Below, one piece after another: positions 1-12,900 of a stretch of 64,000 nt of DNA. Under the pieces are notes generated by a model. The model made no database searches, had not been told where the DNA came from, and saw only the letters and a list, made by a program, of their open reading frames with translations. The stretch covers positions 744,001 to 808,000 of the forward strand of contig JALIZF010001831.1 in assembly GCA_029948255.1 (NCBI GenBank). The letters run 5' to 3'. The position numbers were made by a program, and so were the translations under genes. The stretch is from Telmatactis stephensoni. Lineage: Eukaryota; Cnidaria; Anthozoa; Actiniaria; Isophelliidae. Position 1 is the stretch's first letter. Each line of letters starts with the position of its first letter.

Positions 1-404
1 TCCGGGTACTCCGGTTTTTCCTCCCTCAGCAAAAATCAACATGTGAGTTAAGTGTTGTATGTAGAGTATATCGAATGTAGTGACAGCGAGTGTGAAATTG
101 TTTTTGAATATAAAAAGACATGGAGATGGGATTTGAAGATGTCTTTTTATGGAACACAAGTATCAGAGAACCAGCTGGCCTTTGGAAAGTGAAACGAAAA
201 TTTATTAGATAACTATTATTTCAGGGATTTTGTTTTTCTAAATTGGGGAAAAATTTACAAGCATCAAGCTAATGTAAAGAGTTTATGTAGTTTTCTTCCT
301 GGAAGACCAGAGTTTTAAGCCCAGAAAAGTCAGAGAAGAGAAATAGAATCCATTAAAATCAGGGGAAAAACATTAATTGATTAAAAAAAGAAAAAGAAAA
401 AAAA
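1..404. other. no gene recognised
   Basis: AT-rich sequence with stops in all frames and no motif I recognise. It ends in an A-rich run just before the composite tRNA-like repeat. Confidence 0.5.
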
Positions 405-1690
405 AAGAAAAAATGAAAATTTGACGCTACCAGGACTCGAACCCGTAACCCAAATAAATTAGTATGCTAATTTTATGCAAACCCCCAAAAATCGGGCCAT
501 GCATCCAGACAAATCGCTGAATCATCGCATGTTACGTATAGGATGGAGATTTCGGCCCCTTCCGCGCTATCCGGTAAAACGCAGCGAGCTTCGCAGTCAA
601 AGAGGGAGGAAACAGTCGGATCCTAGGCCATAAATGACTGAACCTTACCACTAGGCCAACTGGTCTACTGAGGGATTTGGAGAACAAAATAACCTAGTGT
701 ATTCTGTAAATTGGCTGCCTATTGTTGTGCAAATTGCGCGATCCCGTGGCGCAGTTGGAAAACCCTTGAACTGTGAAGCAAGTGAGCAGATGTAAGAGCC
801 GGGTTCGAAACCTGCTTGGGCCGGGGTTTTTTTTTTCTTCTTCTTCTTCTTCTTTTTTTAATAAATAGCTGAAGGTCGGGGTTTTGATAAAACCATAATT
901 CAGCAGTATTCACTAAATGTTCATTCAATTTAGAGAGAAATGCATCAATGTGACTGTAGTTTCTTAAAGTGCCTATAAATTCTAGCCAGAAATGATTTCT
1001 CTAAAAAGAACTTGGCCTCTTAAACAAAAATATTTAAAAAAATGGGTACTTAAATTTCTTTTGGCCGGGAAAAAGCCTTGCAAAGTCGGAGAAAAGGCAC
1101 ATTTTGGCATCCTGTTGAAAAAATTGTGAGAACTATTGGGGAACTGAGACCCAGTATCGATGAAGTATTCTAAGGAACAAAGTTAGATTTCAACGATACA
1201 AGCTCTTATTGAATATCCTTGTATATTGTTGTTGCTATGCACTCTATTTAACTTCTGCTAAAACTTCTACTACTTTAATATAGCTATTTTGTGTTCTTTC
1301 TTGGAGTCTAAATGCCGTGACTAGACACTTGTCCCTTATAAAGTACGGAGTCACAATTTGCCTTAAACTACGTCACAATGTCAAAGTTTATTATTAACCA
1401 AATGAGTTTATTATTAACCAAATTCGTCCCAGCCTTCTAAAGAACGCGGTTTTTACTGGAGAGACAGTTTTGAATGGACGGGAACACTGGAAAAACTTCA
1501 CATCTTTGATTTCACTTTAATTATATATTCCAACTAGATATATTCAACTTTTTAAAGATGTACATTTTCGCTAGGGTTTATAGGGGCTTTAAGGGAAAGT
1601 ATAAGTAGCCTAAGCTAAGCGGCTATTCTCTGTGGGAAGGGACGGGGATTCGTTCGAACCTTCGAACCATCCAAACCGACGGACCTGACA
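405..1690 (-). repeat. composite tRNA-like repeat, interrupted copy
   Basis: About 560 bp (405-967) and about 100 bp (1590-1690) match, in inverted orientation, the sequence at 7000-7720. The intervening 967-1590 is absent from the other copy and looks like an insertion. Two tRNA-like promoters lie in it. On the plus strand there is an A-box-like TGGCGCAGTTGG near 747-758 and a B-box-like GGTTCGAAACC at 802-812. On the minus strand there is an A-box-like TAGTGGTAAGG near 650 and a B-box-like GGTTCGAGTCC near 432-442. This suggests a tRNA-derived SINE or a larger element ending in head-to-head tRNA-like units. The tRNA-like parts do not look like intact tRNA genes. Confidence 0.6.
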
Positions 1691-1707
1691 ATCTATATTC
1701 TTTTCAG

Positions 1708-1895
1708 GAGAAAGAAATGGCTACAACATCCCTATGGTCACACGCTGTCCTGAGGCAACAAAATGGCTTAATGCAAAACCTGAGGAAATCATCAGTGCAA
1801 AAAACAAAGGAGAACTACCACCTTCAATGAAAAGACTCTTTGGTGATGCTTACATGTGCTTGTACCAGAATATTGAAATGACAATGTACAAATGA
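1708..1895 (+). CDS. candidate terminal exon of an unknown gene
   Basis: A polypyrimidine tract and TTTTCAG acceptor end at 1707. From there one frame is open to the TGA at 1893-1895, encoding about 61 residues of ordinary globular composition (first full codon at 1710; includes a CPEATKWL-like stretch and ends in a Tyr/Met-rich tail). No upstream exon was found, and I do not recognise the family. A second frame is also open to about 1830, so the reading frame is not proven. It may be a real 3' exon of a host gene that enters from the left, or a retro-copied fragment. Confidence 0.35.
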
Positions 1896-2860
1896 TCTGA
1901 AGGGAATTTTTTTCGGCGAATACGTCGGCAAAATGTAAAATCATCTGTAAAGACTGACTACAATAAGCTATTGATGTGTAATCTATTGCAAGAGTATACA
2001 AAGAGAGAGAATTTCGTGATTGTCTGGACACATTAACTAAATTCATATTAGAGACGGGAAACTCGTCTCGGACAGAATTTCGTTGCACAAAAATCTTTAT
2101 AAACAGAAAGCCCGTCGCGATTTCCTCATCTAATGGGAGTTTCTCATTTAAATACGAGTTATCCGTCGAACTTTCTCGTCGTGATGGCCGGGAAAATAGA
2201 ATGAGTTTTCTTGCCATAGGAGTTTCTCGTCTCTAATATGAATTCAGCTAATGAGTTACTTAGTACATATCTGGACCACTTTTATTTCTGATCCGAATCA
2301 ACGCACACGGGCGCCCAATGATGTGTGAAAATTCAATTTTCTTCTCAATGCGCGCGCTTCTTCCCTACCTTCTATTTATAGTCATTGAGAAAAGTCGATC
2401 CATGAATTACTCCATCAATTCTTTAATCATAGATGACGTAATGGTCAACTTTAGCTTGTTTGCAGCAAAGGATATGAAATTGTTTTCACCTAATCCACAA
2501 TGGACAAACATAATCTAAGTATTAAAGTATGTTCTTGGAGATCTGCATGTACGAGTTGGATTGTCGCTGGAGATAATCCACAATCAAATAGAAACAATGA
2601 CAATGCATGGTTGCGTAAATACTTCAATAATTAATAGCTAGTTAGATATACGGTACTGTAAGCTGCATCTTATGATTCTTGGGCTTATACAACTTGGTAA
2701 GGGTTTTAGGGGAAGTTTTATTTTTAAGTGGGGGAGCTTATATTGGGGTGGGGGGGGGGGGGTAAGGGAAGGATTTGGAGGGAAGAGGCTTTTGAATGGA
2801 CTAAAAATATAGTTAATTTCAACTAAGTTGAGATCAATTGCATTTTCTAAATGCTGACAT
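1896..2860. other. no gene recognised
   Basis: Only short ORFs of low-complexity composition are present. A G-run lies near 2740-2762. Nothing else stands out. Confidence 0.5.
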
Positions 2861-3080
2861 TTACAGCTACAATCGTTGCATCGCGACCTCCAACGTCGGT
2901 AGAGTTTTTGTCTTTTCTGATCCGTCCATCATTCTTGGGGGCGGAGCTTACATGAACGCGTTCAGTGATTGGTTGATTTGAAATAAGCTCCACTGCCAAA
3001 CTGATTGACGGATCAGAAAAAAACCCAAATTCAAAACAATTCGTAATTTGCAGGTCGCGACGCAACGATTTCGGCTGTAA
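2861..3080. mobile_element. palindromic MITE-like hairpin (220 bp)
   Basis: The two ends are imperfect inverted repeats. The left end begins TTACAGCTACAATCGTTGC and the right end is the near-complement ending GGCTGTAA. Inner blocks around GATCCGTC and GACGGATC also pair. No ORF of its own. This is the usual form of a non-autonomous DNA transposon. Confidence 0.6.
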
Positions 3081-5911
3081 AACGTACTACAATTTTTAGT
3101 GGTGTTTTTCAATTGTTAATGACCAGTAGACACTTATTCTTGCACATGATACACTCCTACATTTTTATTCTGTTACGGAAAATTAGAGAGAAACGGGACT
3201 TATAATCAGGGGGAGGGGATTTACAACTATCGTTTTCTTTTGCTGTTAAGGGACGGAGCCCGTAAGCTGCAGTTTACGGTACTTGAAAATTAGAACTGAA
3301 CCTAAATTGTGTACTTACATGTAATTATGTACTAAAGATAAAACACTAAACAGTTGTACATTACTGCATTGTTGTTACATTCATTGGGAATTACAAACAC
3401 TGTTTTGTATGAGTTAGAGATAAAAATGGATGGGGTACCATAAGACTCTAAGAATAGCTATACCTGGGCCAGGGACCGCGGAGCGCCTTCAAAAGTGGGG
3501 GTTGTGTTTGAGAATTAGGAGGGGAGGGGGATTAGGCAATTTTTCTTTTTAAGATATTTTGAGTTGCGCTTTCAGGTTGCTTAAGATCAAAACGCATCTG
3601 TTATATCACTAATATATCTGCTAATACATTCGCTACCGCAGCTTATTTACGTGTCCGACCTGGGAATCTCAATGACATGCGTCATCAACATGATAATTGT
3701 TGATGTTCTATCACTAATCATTTGTAAATATGCGAGCGGGAAGAGCGCATGAGAGTATAAGTGTTCGCAGAGGCTACTTCCTAGGGAAAATGTATTGCGC
3801 GCGTCACTCCCTCACAGAATTGCAACGACAGAAATGGTTGATTTGTAGCTCAGATCTAGAATATAATCAATCATCTCTTGGGAATGCGAAGCGCTAATCG
3901 CTCGGCAAAACTAGAAAAGTACAGCCTTTCTTTCGTTGACTGACTTGAGGTGACAGAGTTCAATTTTGTTCTTACGTGGCTTCCTTTGCACGATTTCTTG
4001 TACAGGTTTTAATGTGCATGCCGAATTTTTTTCGGACATCCCCCATTTTCCTCAAAAATATAATGGTCTATCGATTAAGTAGACTACCCGTTCAAAAACA
4101 CTTCTGAAACACAGTATGTCAATAGTTTGGTCAAATATAATGAACAGGCAGCGAAAATTTGTATCGCAACTTCTAAGGACTTAATTGGCGTGATACATGC
4201 TGTATGTAGTCCTCTATGCATGCTTTTATACTGGATTTAAAAATTCATTTTAGATGTTTGGATTTATGACCAATTTTTCTCAAAAAGCCATTTTTTAAGA
4301 TCGTATGATATCTCGAAATATTTAAAATAATTACCAGTACAAAATCCAAGGCTTGAAGATGAATAGCTGCAAATTTCTCAGAAATCGGACAAGGTTTTGA
4401 TTTAAAAAGACGCGATTGAAATTCATGCCCAACAAACAACTCATGCTACGGTACGGGCCACCTTAATTAAGGATCAATTACAAATAATAAATATAAATAA
4501 TAACTTTATTTAGACACGCTTGCCCCGTCAACATATGCTGGTTTCCACTAGGGGCGTGTGGATTACAAATAACAATTATATAAAAATTTATTATGATAAA
4601 AAGGAAGTAAAATATATAGCCCTCCCCCCTCCCAAAACCCCGATCCAAATGACTAAAAAAGAAATATTATAACATTATTATATACATTATTATAATATTA
4701 CAACAATGTCCCAGTGTCCGTGGACTTGAAATTTGTTCAAGGTCGCCCCCAGTCCCCTTCCCTCTCCCCTTCCCCTCCCTTCCCCAGGGCCGCTACGCAG
4801 GCTACCAGATACTTTCCTTTCCTTTAATTCCTTTCTTTTCCTTTCGTAGTTCCTTAATTCCCTTTCCCTCACTTCTATCCTTTTCTTCCCTTCCCTTCCT
4901 TTTTACCCTCCCATCCCCCTTACTCAAATTACTTCGAGAAACTGGGAGGTGGCTCGTATTGTTTCACTGCACCTGTCTACTCTATCGTATTGTGCAACCG
5001 GATTCGCATACTGCTTGCAGACATGGGCTGAGATCAGTTTCGAGGCGTTCGAAAACCAAGACAACTTGAGGTAAGATATCTATATTTGGAATATGCTGTG
5101 CAAGTGTACTTTATGTGCTAGCGCGCGTATTAAAAATGAAAATATATACTAGTTGTAAATTAAAAGTTGTTTGTCCGGTAAATAGTAATGTAGACATATG
5201 TGAAATGAAACGATAAACATAATTATTTGAAACGTACTGACAGCAAAAAGCGGCGTCATTTGTTGCTCTGCTTAATACTTCTATATTTTCAAGTAAATAA
5301 CTCTTGGAGTGGATCAACTACGAGCATCTTAGATCACTGAAGAGTTTCCAAAACCTATTTTCCGTTGCAGACGCACGTATCGGCAGCTGAAAATGTATTC
5401 CTTAATACGAAAAGATTATGCATAGTATTTTAGGTTTTTTAGTCTTTTATCACAAGTATGTTAAAAACCCAAAGCATATAAAGCTTGCAAAACTGACTGA
5501 TTTCCTTGATCGACGGCGCAAGTGTGTGAGCTGGTACTTTAATTTGAGCCGAATCTAACGCGCGATTATTACCTTAAAGTCAATTCATCGGTTACAGCTC
5601 ATAGTCATTCTAAAATGAAAAAAACCTTTGTAGAACTTTTGATACACTGTTAATAATTCATTATAAACAGCTCTCGACAATCTGATATCGTTTTTTAATT
5701 CACTACAGTCAGATCTCAAAAATTATCAGACCATTCCTGTGTATAACATAATATATTAAACCTACCGAATATTCCTTTTAAGATTTTTAAAATAAAACAA
5801 GTCGTAAGAAAATTGTCGCTAGCTGATTTCTCTTCAGGCACTTGACGGTCTATATCACATGAATAATATAACATTAAAAAAAATTGTATAAATTCATCCA
5901 CTAACAAAAAC
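3081..5911. other. no gene recognised
   Basis: Short ORFs only. There is an AT-rich block near 4480-4700, then a CT/AG-rich low-complexity stretch at 4735-4915. No coding signal can be supported. Confidence 0.5.
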
Positions 5912-6139
5912 AATAGGCCACGTTCGAGATATCAATATTCCTAGCATGATAACGAGACTCACAAAGTTAACTGCCGAAATAACCACCTAGCAGAAAGAGA
6001 ATAAGTGTATAAGATATTGGAAATTATTTAGAATATCGTATACGCTTATTCTCTTTCTGCTAAGTGGTTATTTCGGCAGTTTACTCCTGTGAGCCTCGCT
6101 ATCATGCTAGGAATCTTGATATCTCGAACATGGCCTATT
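5912..6139. mobile_element. palindromic MITE (228 bp)
   Basis: An almost perfect hairpin. AATAGGCCA at the left end and TGGCCTATT at the right end are the tips of arms about 95 bp long, with a loop of about 35 bp around 6015-6040. High arm identity suggests recent insertion. No target duplication could be fixed by eye. Confidence 0.75.
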
Positions 6140-6786
6140 ACACAACACACGACATTTGTAGAAGTGAACAAAGAGAATATGCTACCTTTAATTTGAGCAA
6201 CTACTGATGGAACAGAAACTATTTGAAAGAAACTATTTCTGTATCCATGAGTTGTGTAAATATAACAATAAAAGTTTGTCTAGCCAGCTGCTGGCATGTT
6301 CTCTAGTTCTTTTGTTGCTAAAGTCATTCAATTTGATAATGTTTGACTTTGCCACATATAAAGGAATGTTACATCGGAAAAAAATAGAGTGTTAAAAATT
6401 GCGAACAAGTTATCATTGTGAATGCTTTGAGTGCATTATGTCGAACTTTGGAATTAACTACTACTCGAGTAACAATTCGCAAACAATTGCTAGAAAGCCA
6501 ATCATCAAAAGCTTTTATAAAATACTGATCCTGCCGGTTAAAGGTAACTATACCTTAGGAACGACACTCGAACTAAATGGAGGCTATTTTCCATCAATAA
6601 ATTATAGCACAAATCTTTCGAACTAAAACAAGTTTGATTAATTTTATTTCAGCGGAAAATCGAGTCACTTCACAAGTCGTCAGGGAAGAGGAATGAAATT
6701 AGCAGGTGTAGCTGAATTTGCGAAATTATAATGTCTAAAAAGTAAGTTCATAAAAGTCCACTGACAGAAAGTGCTATTCCTCTACT
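6140..6786. other. no gene recognised
   Basis: Two short plus-strand ORFs (6207-6395 and 6399-6626) have no recognisable domain or splice context. They are treated as chance ORFs. Confidence 0.4.
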
Positions 6787-6999
6787 TATAGGCCTACTCT
6801 GGAGTCTAAACTCGCACTACACTAAATGAAAAAATACATTTGTCGAAAGTATACAAGGGCGCTTTCATTACGAGTCAGTTACAAATTTACATACAAATTC
6901 ACATACACACACACAAACACACACAAGTAGAGCCACCCCATACGACCCACATCTGATCACAGAGCCCAGCTTAGATCGAAAATCGCACTAGCTCGCAGT

Positions 7000-7233
7000 A
7001 CCAAAAGAGGGTCAGCCTGCAGGCCCGTAGCTTAGGGCGTTTCGAAGATTCGAACGAACCCCCTCCAACACATGCAGAAAATAGCCGCTTAGCTTAGGCT
7101 ACTATTACTTTCACGGGAACTACAATCACATTATTGCATTCCTCTCTAAACGAACCTTTGGTAAATACTGGTGAATTATGATTTTATCAAAACCCGAACT
7201 GAAAGAAAGAAAGAAAGAAAGAAAGAAAGAAAT

Positions 7234-7272
<39 letters not shown>

Positions 7273-7720
7273 AAAAAAAGGGCGAAAAAAAAAGAAAAAG
7301 AAAAAAAACCCGGCCCTAGCAGGTTTCGAACCCGTCTCTTACATCTGCTCACTTGCTTCACAGTTCAAGGGTTTTCCAACTGCGCCACGGGATCCCGTAA
7401 TTTGCACAACAATAGGCAGCCAATTTACAGAATACACTAGGTTATTTTGTCCTCCAAATCCCTCAGTAGACCAGTTAGCCTAGTGGTAAGGTTCAGTCAT
7501 CTATGGCCTAGGATCCGACTGTTTCCTCCCTCTTTGACTGCGAAGCTCGCTGCGTGCTACCGGATAGCGCGGAAGGGGCCGAAATCTCCATCCTATACGT
7601 AACATGCGATGATTCAGCGATTTGTCTGGATGCATGGCCCGATTTTTTGGGGGTTTGCATAAAATTAGCATACTAATTTCTTTGGGTAACGGGTTCGAGT
7701 CCTGGGTGCATCAACAAACT
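7000..7720 (+). repeat. composite tRNA-like repeat, second copy
   Basis: Reverse complement of the unit at 405-1690, without its central 620-bp insertion. It carries a tRNA-like B box (complement of GGTTCGAAACC) near 7324-7334 and the head-to-head partner (TAGTGGTAAGG near 7480, GGTTCGAGTCC near 7690). A GAAA microsatellite replaces the matching T-rich tract. Confidence 0.6.
7200..7310. repeat. GAAA microsatellite
   Basis: Tandem GAAA units with interruptions, grading into A/G-rich sequence. ORFs across it are compositional artefacts. Confidence 0.9.
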
Positions 7721-8469
7721 TTCTTTTTTTCCTTTTCTTTTGTTGATAGTGAATTCTATTTTCCTTTTTTTATTTTTTCTTGGATTAAAATTCTTGTTTT
7801 CAATGAAGAAACTACATCAATTCTTTATATTAGTTTGATGCTTTCAAATTTTGCGTAATTTAGAAAAACAAATTCTAATAAAATTTTCATTCTACTTCCA
7901 AAGACCAACTGCATGAACCTCTGATTCTTATACAAGTCATTTAAGCACTCCCTCAGAATCTCAGCCGAATATGGTTGAAATCGAACCTTAGCTCCTATCA
8001 ATATGCTTGAGACAGGCCTGTTATCTTGCAAAGGATTTCATAAAAGTAAATAAGGAGGGGCCATTATCCCTTACCTCGCCTTACTTCGTCTTACCTCGCT
8101 TTAACTCACAGGGTTGGGGAAGGCCATTACCCTATTTAGTCTTAACTCGCCTAAGCTCGCTCTTACTCGCTGCGAGCTACGGCGAGTTTAGACTCCAGAG
8201 TAGGCCTTTATAGAAAGTAATATATTACTGGTCCCATTGCTATATATATTGAATCTTTATCTCAAGTAATGTATGACGTCATCCATAATAAGGCATCTCC
8301 ACATATCTGTAAAATGGTTGTTTGTATACTCAGGAAATTTACCTTAAGATACTTGATCGTCATCGTCCGACAACATATATATATCACAAATTACATTTCG
8401 AGACTCGATCATCAAAAACGGCTCCTTTTCATGAATTAATGGTGTAAAGCTTTATCAGAAACCTACCAA

Positions 8470-8960
8470 AATCTCTTTTAAAGTCCCATATTTTGACGCA
8501 TATTTTTTTATTTTCAAACTCATTTCTTTTCTGGGAATATAGTTAAGATCTTTTTATCCCATTTTGGAATACTCTATATTTTCGGAGATATAAAAGTTTC
8601 AAATTTCAAAATGCAAATGTGATGACGTCAGGGCAGTCATCATCATTAGCTTCTCATGGATTTTACTAAAAGAGGTCTTCAATTCCACAACCAGATTTTT
8701 TACTCAAACACAGGCTTTACCAACGGAAATAAATTCCAAATGAAAAAATAAGAGTATTTCAAGTCATCTTGGTTTTGTATAAATGATGACTCCCCTGACG
8801 TCATCAAATTTGCATTTTGAAATTTGAAACCTTTATATCTCGAAAAATATGGAGTGTTCAAAAGCAAGACAAAAAGACCTCAACTATATTCCCAGAAAAG
8901 AAATGAGTTTGAAAATAAAAAAATATGCGTCATAGGGACTTTAAGAAAAGAATCCAGACA
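8470..8960. mobile_element. fold-back/MITE hairpin (~490 bp)
   Basis: Long imperfect inverted repeat. The left arm at about 8470-8640 pairs with the right arm at about 8785-8960, including the shared blocks AAAGTCCC, TTTCTTTTCTGGGAATATAG and TGACGTCA. The loop is about 150 bp. The ORF at 8824-9045 lies in the right arm and is not considered a gene. Confidence 0.65.
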
Positions 8961-9198
8961 AATGCTGCTCAAAGGTTTGAAAGCAAAACGTTATAATATG
9001 TCGAAATTTCAAAACTGTAATCCGGTGCAGTCATTTTTCATTTGATCGACCAATTTCCTTTTTTGTTTCTCCACGTTTTGCTTCTTATGGTTACGTTTTT
9101 GCTTCATCTTTTTGTTGTGGAAATGCTTACTCATGTCAACGCTCTGACTGCTTTTAGTCTATACGAAATCGTCATGATTAGCTTTCGTTTCCTAGAGC

Positions 9199-9325
9199 AA
9201 TTTTCGTATGAGTGTGAATCGGAACGCGCCGTGCCGTGTCCGTGTCCGTGCCGTGTTGTCTATAAATTCCTGCCGTAACCGTGCCGTGACCGTGCGGTGC
9301 CGTTTCCACAGTCATACGAAATCTA
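9199..9325. repeat. CCGTG-type minisatellite inside a small hairpin
   Basis: Short tandem GTGCCGTGTCC-like units between about 9225 and 9305. They are flanked by inverted TTTCGTATGA and TCATACGAAA-type sequences, so the block folds as a hairpin. Confidence 0.5.
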
Positions 9326-9350
9326 CTCTAGTTTCACTTTTTCCATTTCA

Positions 9351-9560
9351 CCATTTCACGGTTCTTGTCGTTCAACCTCAGCCTCGACAGCGTGTAGTAT
9401 ATTCTTGTATATTCTTTAGAATTTGACTCAGCCCGTGGAATTTTACAGTTTTCGACTGTTTTTGTTGATGTGTGTGCATTACCACGGGCTGTAGTCCATT
9501 TCTTAAGAATATATTACACGCTGTCGAGGCTGAGGTTAAACGACGAGAACCGTAAAATGG
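9351..9560. mobile_element. palindromic MITE-like element (210 bp)
   Basis: The left arm (CGGTTCTTGTCGTT then CCTCAGCCTCGACAGCGTG) and right arm (CACGCTGTCGAGGCTGAGG then CGACGAGAACCG) are nearly perfect inverted copies. The AGCCTCG block also occurs in the hairpin at 28121-28346, so the two may be related. Confidence 0.65.
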
Positions 9561-9639
9561 TCTATAGTATTATGCATCTATCTATCTATATTTATCTCTA
9601 GATATCATTACCTGGCTTGACTAAATTTATAAAGGAAAT

Positions 9640-9770
9640 CTTACGTGATGTGTGTGATGTAATTTTTTTGGTGATGTGACGTGATGTGATGTGATGTGAT
9701 ATACTGATGTGAGGTGAGGTGAGGTGAGGTGCGGTGAGGTGAGGTGAGGTGAGGAGAGGTAAGAATATAT
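9640..9770. repeat. GTGATGTGAGGTGAG simple repeat
   Basis: Tandem GTGAT units pass into GTGAG units. The minus-strand ORF over it is a repeat artefact. Confidence 0.85.
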
Positions 9771-9965
9771 AAAATCCCATGGGCCAGTAAATGATTTTTA
9801 ATGTCCACCGAACAACAAGAAATTTGTTCACCAAATTTAAATCATCAACTTTTATTTCACAATTTCTTTTACAGTAAGTATGGATTCCACTGTTTTGTGG
9901 ATGATTTCCTTAACCCATTACTGCTTCATCAAGTTACAACACCAGTGGCGACAGCCTTACGATAT

Positions 9966-12900
9966 ATGCGTGTTGTTTTGGATGGCCCAACTGGCGTCGG
10001 AAGATCATCGATATTACGTCGTTTTATTTCTGATGATCAAGAAATCGAAAAAACGGCAACATTTGATCATGGGAAACATCTGTTTGATTTAAATGGGACG
10101 AAAATCGAGATACAAATCTACAAAACGAAAGTACTAGCTCAATTTCGTTCAAAATCCGGATCATTGGCTTGAGCCGGATGTCATCATCGAATATTAATTT
10201 TTTTCAATTGATGAACCCAAAACTTTAGCAGAGGTTATCAATGTCAGGATTCCCCATCTTCACGCAATATGTCCATGGGTGCCGATTGTTCTGGTTGGAA
10301 CCAAAAGTGACCTTAGACACGACAACTCACCAGAATCTGATGTCTTTCCGATGACATGTGGACAATGCCTTGCTCAACTTGTTGGGGCCGTGAAATATGT
10401 CGAGTGTTCTGCAAAGTCAGATGAAGGCATCCAAGAGGTATTAGCGGAGGCAGTCCTTGCTATCAACAAGGCCGGTTCTTTAGCCGTTATCACCAATAAT
10501 GATGATTTAAAACGTTTGTTGATTGGAAAGATGATTTTGGGGAAGGAATGGAAGTCCATCACAGACTCAGTGAGCCTAAAAAGAAATTGTCTTAAACCAG
10601 TTGATCCAGTAGTACGAAATCAACTTGGATTTCTAGATGGGCACTTGTTCAATGTTGCTTCAAAATTAGAGTACTCGTTGGAAGATATTTGTACCTGCAG
10701 AAATATGGAAGTCGACACGGTCCATTTAGCAAACGGGCTTCTTAATATTGAAAATATTCCACTCATTCATGGAAATGCAAGCTGTACATGGTGGTGCATT
10801 GATAATCTTAATCATCATACTTACGGTGATATTCAAGCTTTAACAAGAGACGATTTGGTCTGTAAGGCAGGTTCCGTTTCACTGCGTTTCGTAAAGCAAG
10901 ATTGCTCTGCTATTGAAGAATTTCTTCTTTCTTGTACGCCAATCAATGTCCGAAGTTTGGCGATTATCAGTTGTAATGGAACACTGTCGTTCAAATTTCT
11001 TTCTATCTCGCTAGAAGGTTTAGAAAGTCTTGTCGTTGTCGACACCATGGTTGATTTCAACTGTCTTCAATTTCCGCCAAATATAGTCCACTCGTTGACG
11101 CACCTTGTTTTCAAGAAGTGTGATACAGAAACAGCAGAAGTCCCTGCTACAATAGGGAGGCTTAGCAACTTGAAAGTCTTGGATGTCACTTCTAATTAAT
11201 GGCTTTAAGAAACTTCCAGTGACTCTAAGTGGTCTTGAGAAGCTTCATAAACTGATGTTTGACAAGGAAAAAATGGTTTTCCCACCAATGGAAATTTCCC
11301 GAAAGTCCACTCAAGATATCGTTTGGTACCTCAGTGCAATCCAGAAAGAGCCTACGGATAACCGAGAAGCAAAACTGATGGTCGTTGGCCAGGAAGGCGT
11401 TAGTAAAAGTACCCTCATCAAGAGTTTAAAGAGTGGTCATTGGAAAGGGAAGACCACTCCACCAGCCAAAACTGATGGTGTAGAGATATCAGTTCTGCAG
11501 TTGCAAAGTAGTGACTGCAAAGTTTATGACCTTGCTGGGGACGTGGAATATCTAAATACACACTCGCTATTTTTCTCTCCTAACTGTCTTCATTTAGCAG
11601 TGTTTAATATGAGCCAGTTTGCAGTCAGCGAAAACATTCGTTCCAACGACCTAATTCTGTAGACTTGAACTTTGGCTTCAGACAATTGCCTGCCAAGATT
11701 CAAATTCCTACGCCATCATTGTTGGTACCCACGTCGATCACCCGATGCTAAACCACGAGGTGCGTCTTAGAATTCGTACCTTACTGGGAGAAATTCTTCA
11801 AAAGTATTTGAAAAAACATGTCTCATCACGCATCCTACGAAGCATCTCGCATAAAGAATGTCTGCTTTGTAATCCTGACAAGTTTTCTGCTAATGTAGAT
11901 ACTGGTTCGGATAGTACTTCCAGTTCTCCGTGTCACATTACCAAATACAGATCCCATGTCCAGCAGCATCCCACACATTTTAGGCTACTATGAAGTAAGT
12001 GGAATAACTAACAAGAACATCAAGAATCTAAAACGTAAAGTAGAATCTTCAGTTGCCCTTCTCAAGTGGTCAACAGCAACTGAAAAAATACCTAAAAAAT
12101 GGCTGTTGTTCCATGAATCTGTTACGACGAAGTTGTCACGGGACTGAAGAAATGAAACGGCAGCCTCTACTTGCATTATCTCGTGTTCAGGATCTTGCAT
12201 ATGAAGCAGTTGGTTTAACCAGCCAACAATAATTTGTAGCTATGCTGCGATTCTTTCACTCCCAAGGAGATTTCCTCTGGTATGAGGACATACCTGAAAT
12301 GAAAGACATCGTCATTCTAGATCCCCAGTGGCTTTCTAACCAGCTTCGAACACTCATCTCTCATCGTTCACGGGTGGATGCCATCTGCGAAGGTGTATTG
12401 TGTCATTCAGTATTACCTGAAGTTTGGGTTGACATGAGCGAGGAAAATCGTTCCAAACTCATTAGCCTCTTCAGAAGTGTTGGCTTGTGCTTTTCCATTT
12501 CAGAGGTAGAAGAATTATTCCCTTCTAAACTTCTTGTGGGATGGCCAGACCGAGAAATGTGGCCACCGCTACCAAAGCAGAATGAAAAACAAACCAGCCT
12601 GTTGTTCTTGTTCAGCTTTGTACCTCCATCATTCTTTCCAGATTTGATTGTAGCCATCGAGAACAAGCGGTTTTCCTTTGCTTCCAACGCACAACCTCTC
12701 TACTACCGCTTTAATGTGGTATACATCACTCAAGAACAATGTATTTGCCGTTTTCATCAGGCGAACTTTCTGAAAAGGACCGCAGCAAGTGCGCACGATA
12801 ATGGCCAGCCCAAGCCAGCGTTCCATAGAATTCATTTGGAGTTTATGCCACATAACAACTCCTTGAAGGTAACAATACGAGGATCCAATCCCTGCTGTAT

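Larger units (their letters stand above)
6787..8213. mobile_element. candidate DNA element with ~28-bp terminal inverted repeats
   Basis: The left end (6787) and right end (8213) carry inverted copies of a sequence centred on CCTACTCTGGAGTCTAAACT. The 1.4-kb interior contains the inverted tRNA-like repeat copy and a short tandem of TTACCTCGC-type units near 8070-8170. No transposase ORF is visible, so if real it is non-autonomous. The inverted repeats could also belong to a smaller nested repeat. Confidence 0.45.

Noticed and set aside
741..815. Functional tRNA gene
   Set aside because: A and B boxes are present but the acceptor and anticodon stems do not form a proper cloverleaf by eye; it is repeated as part of a composite element.
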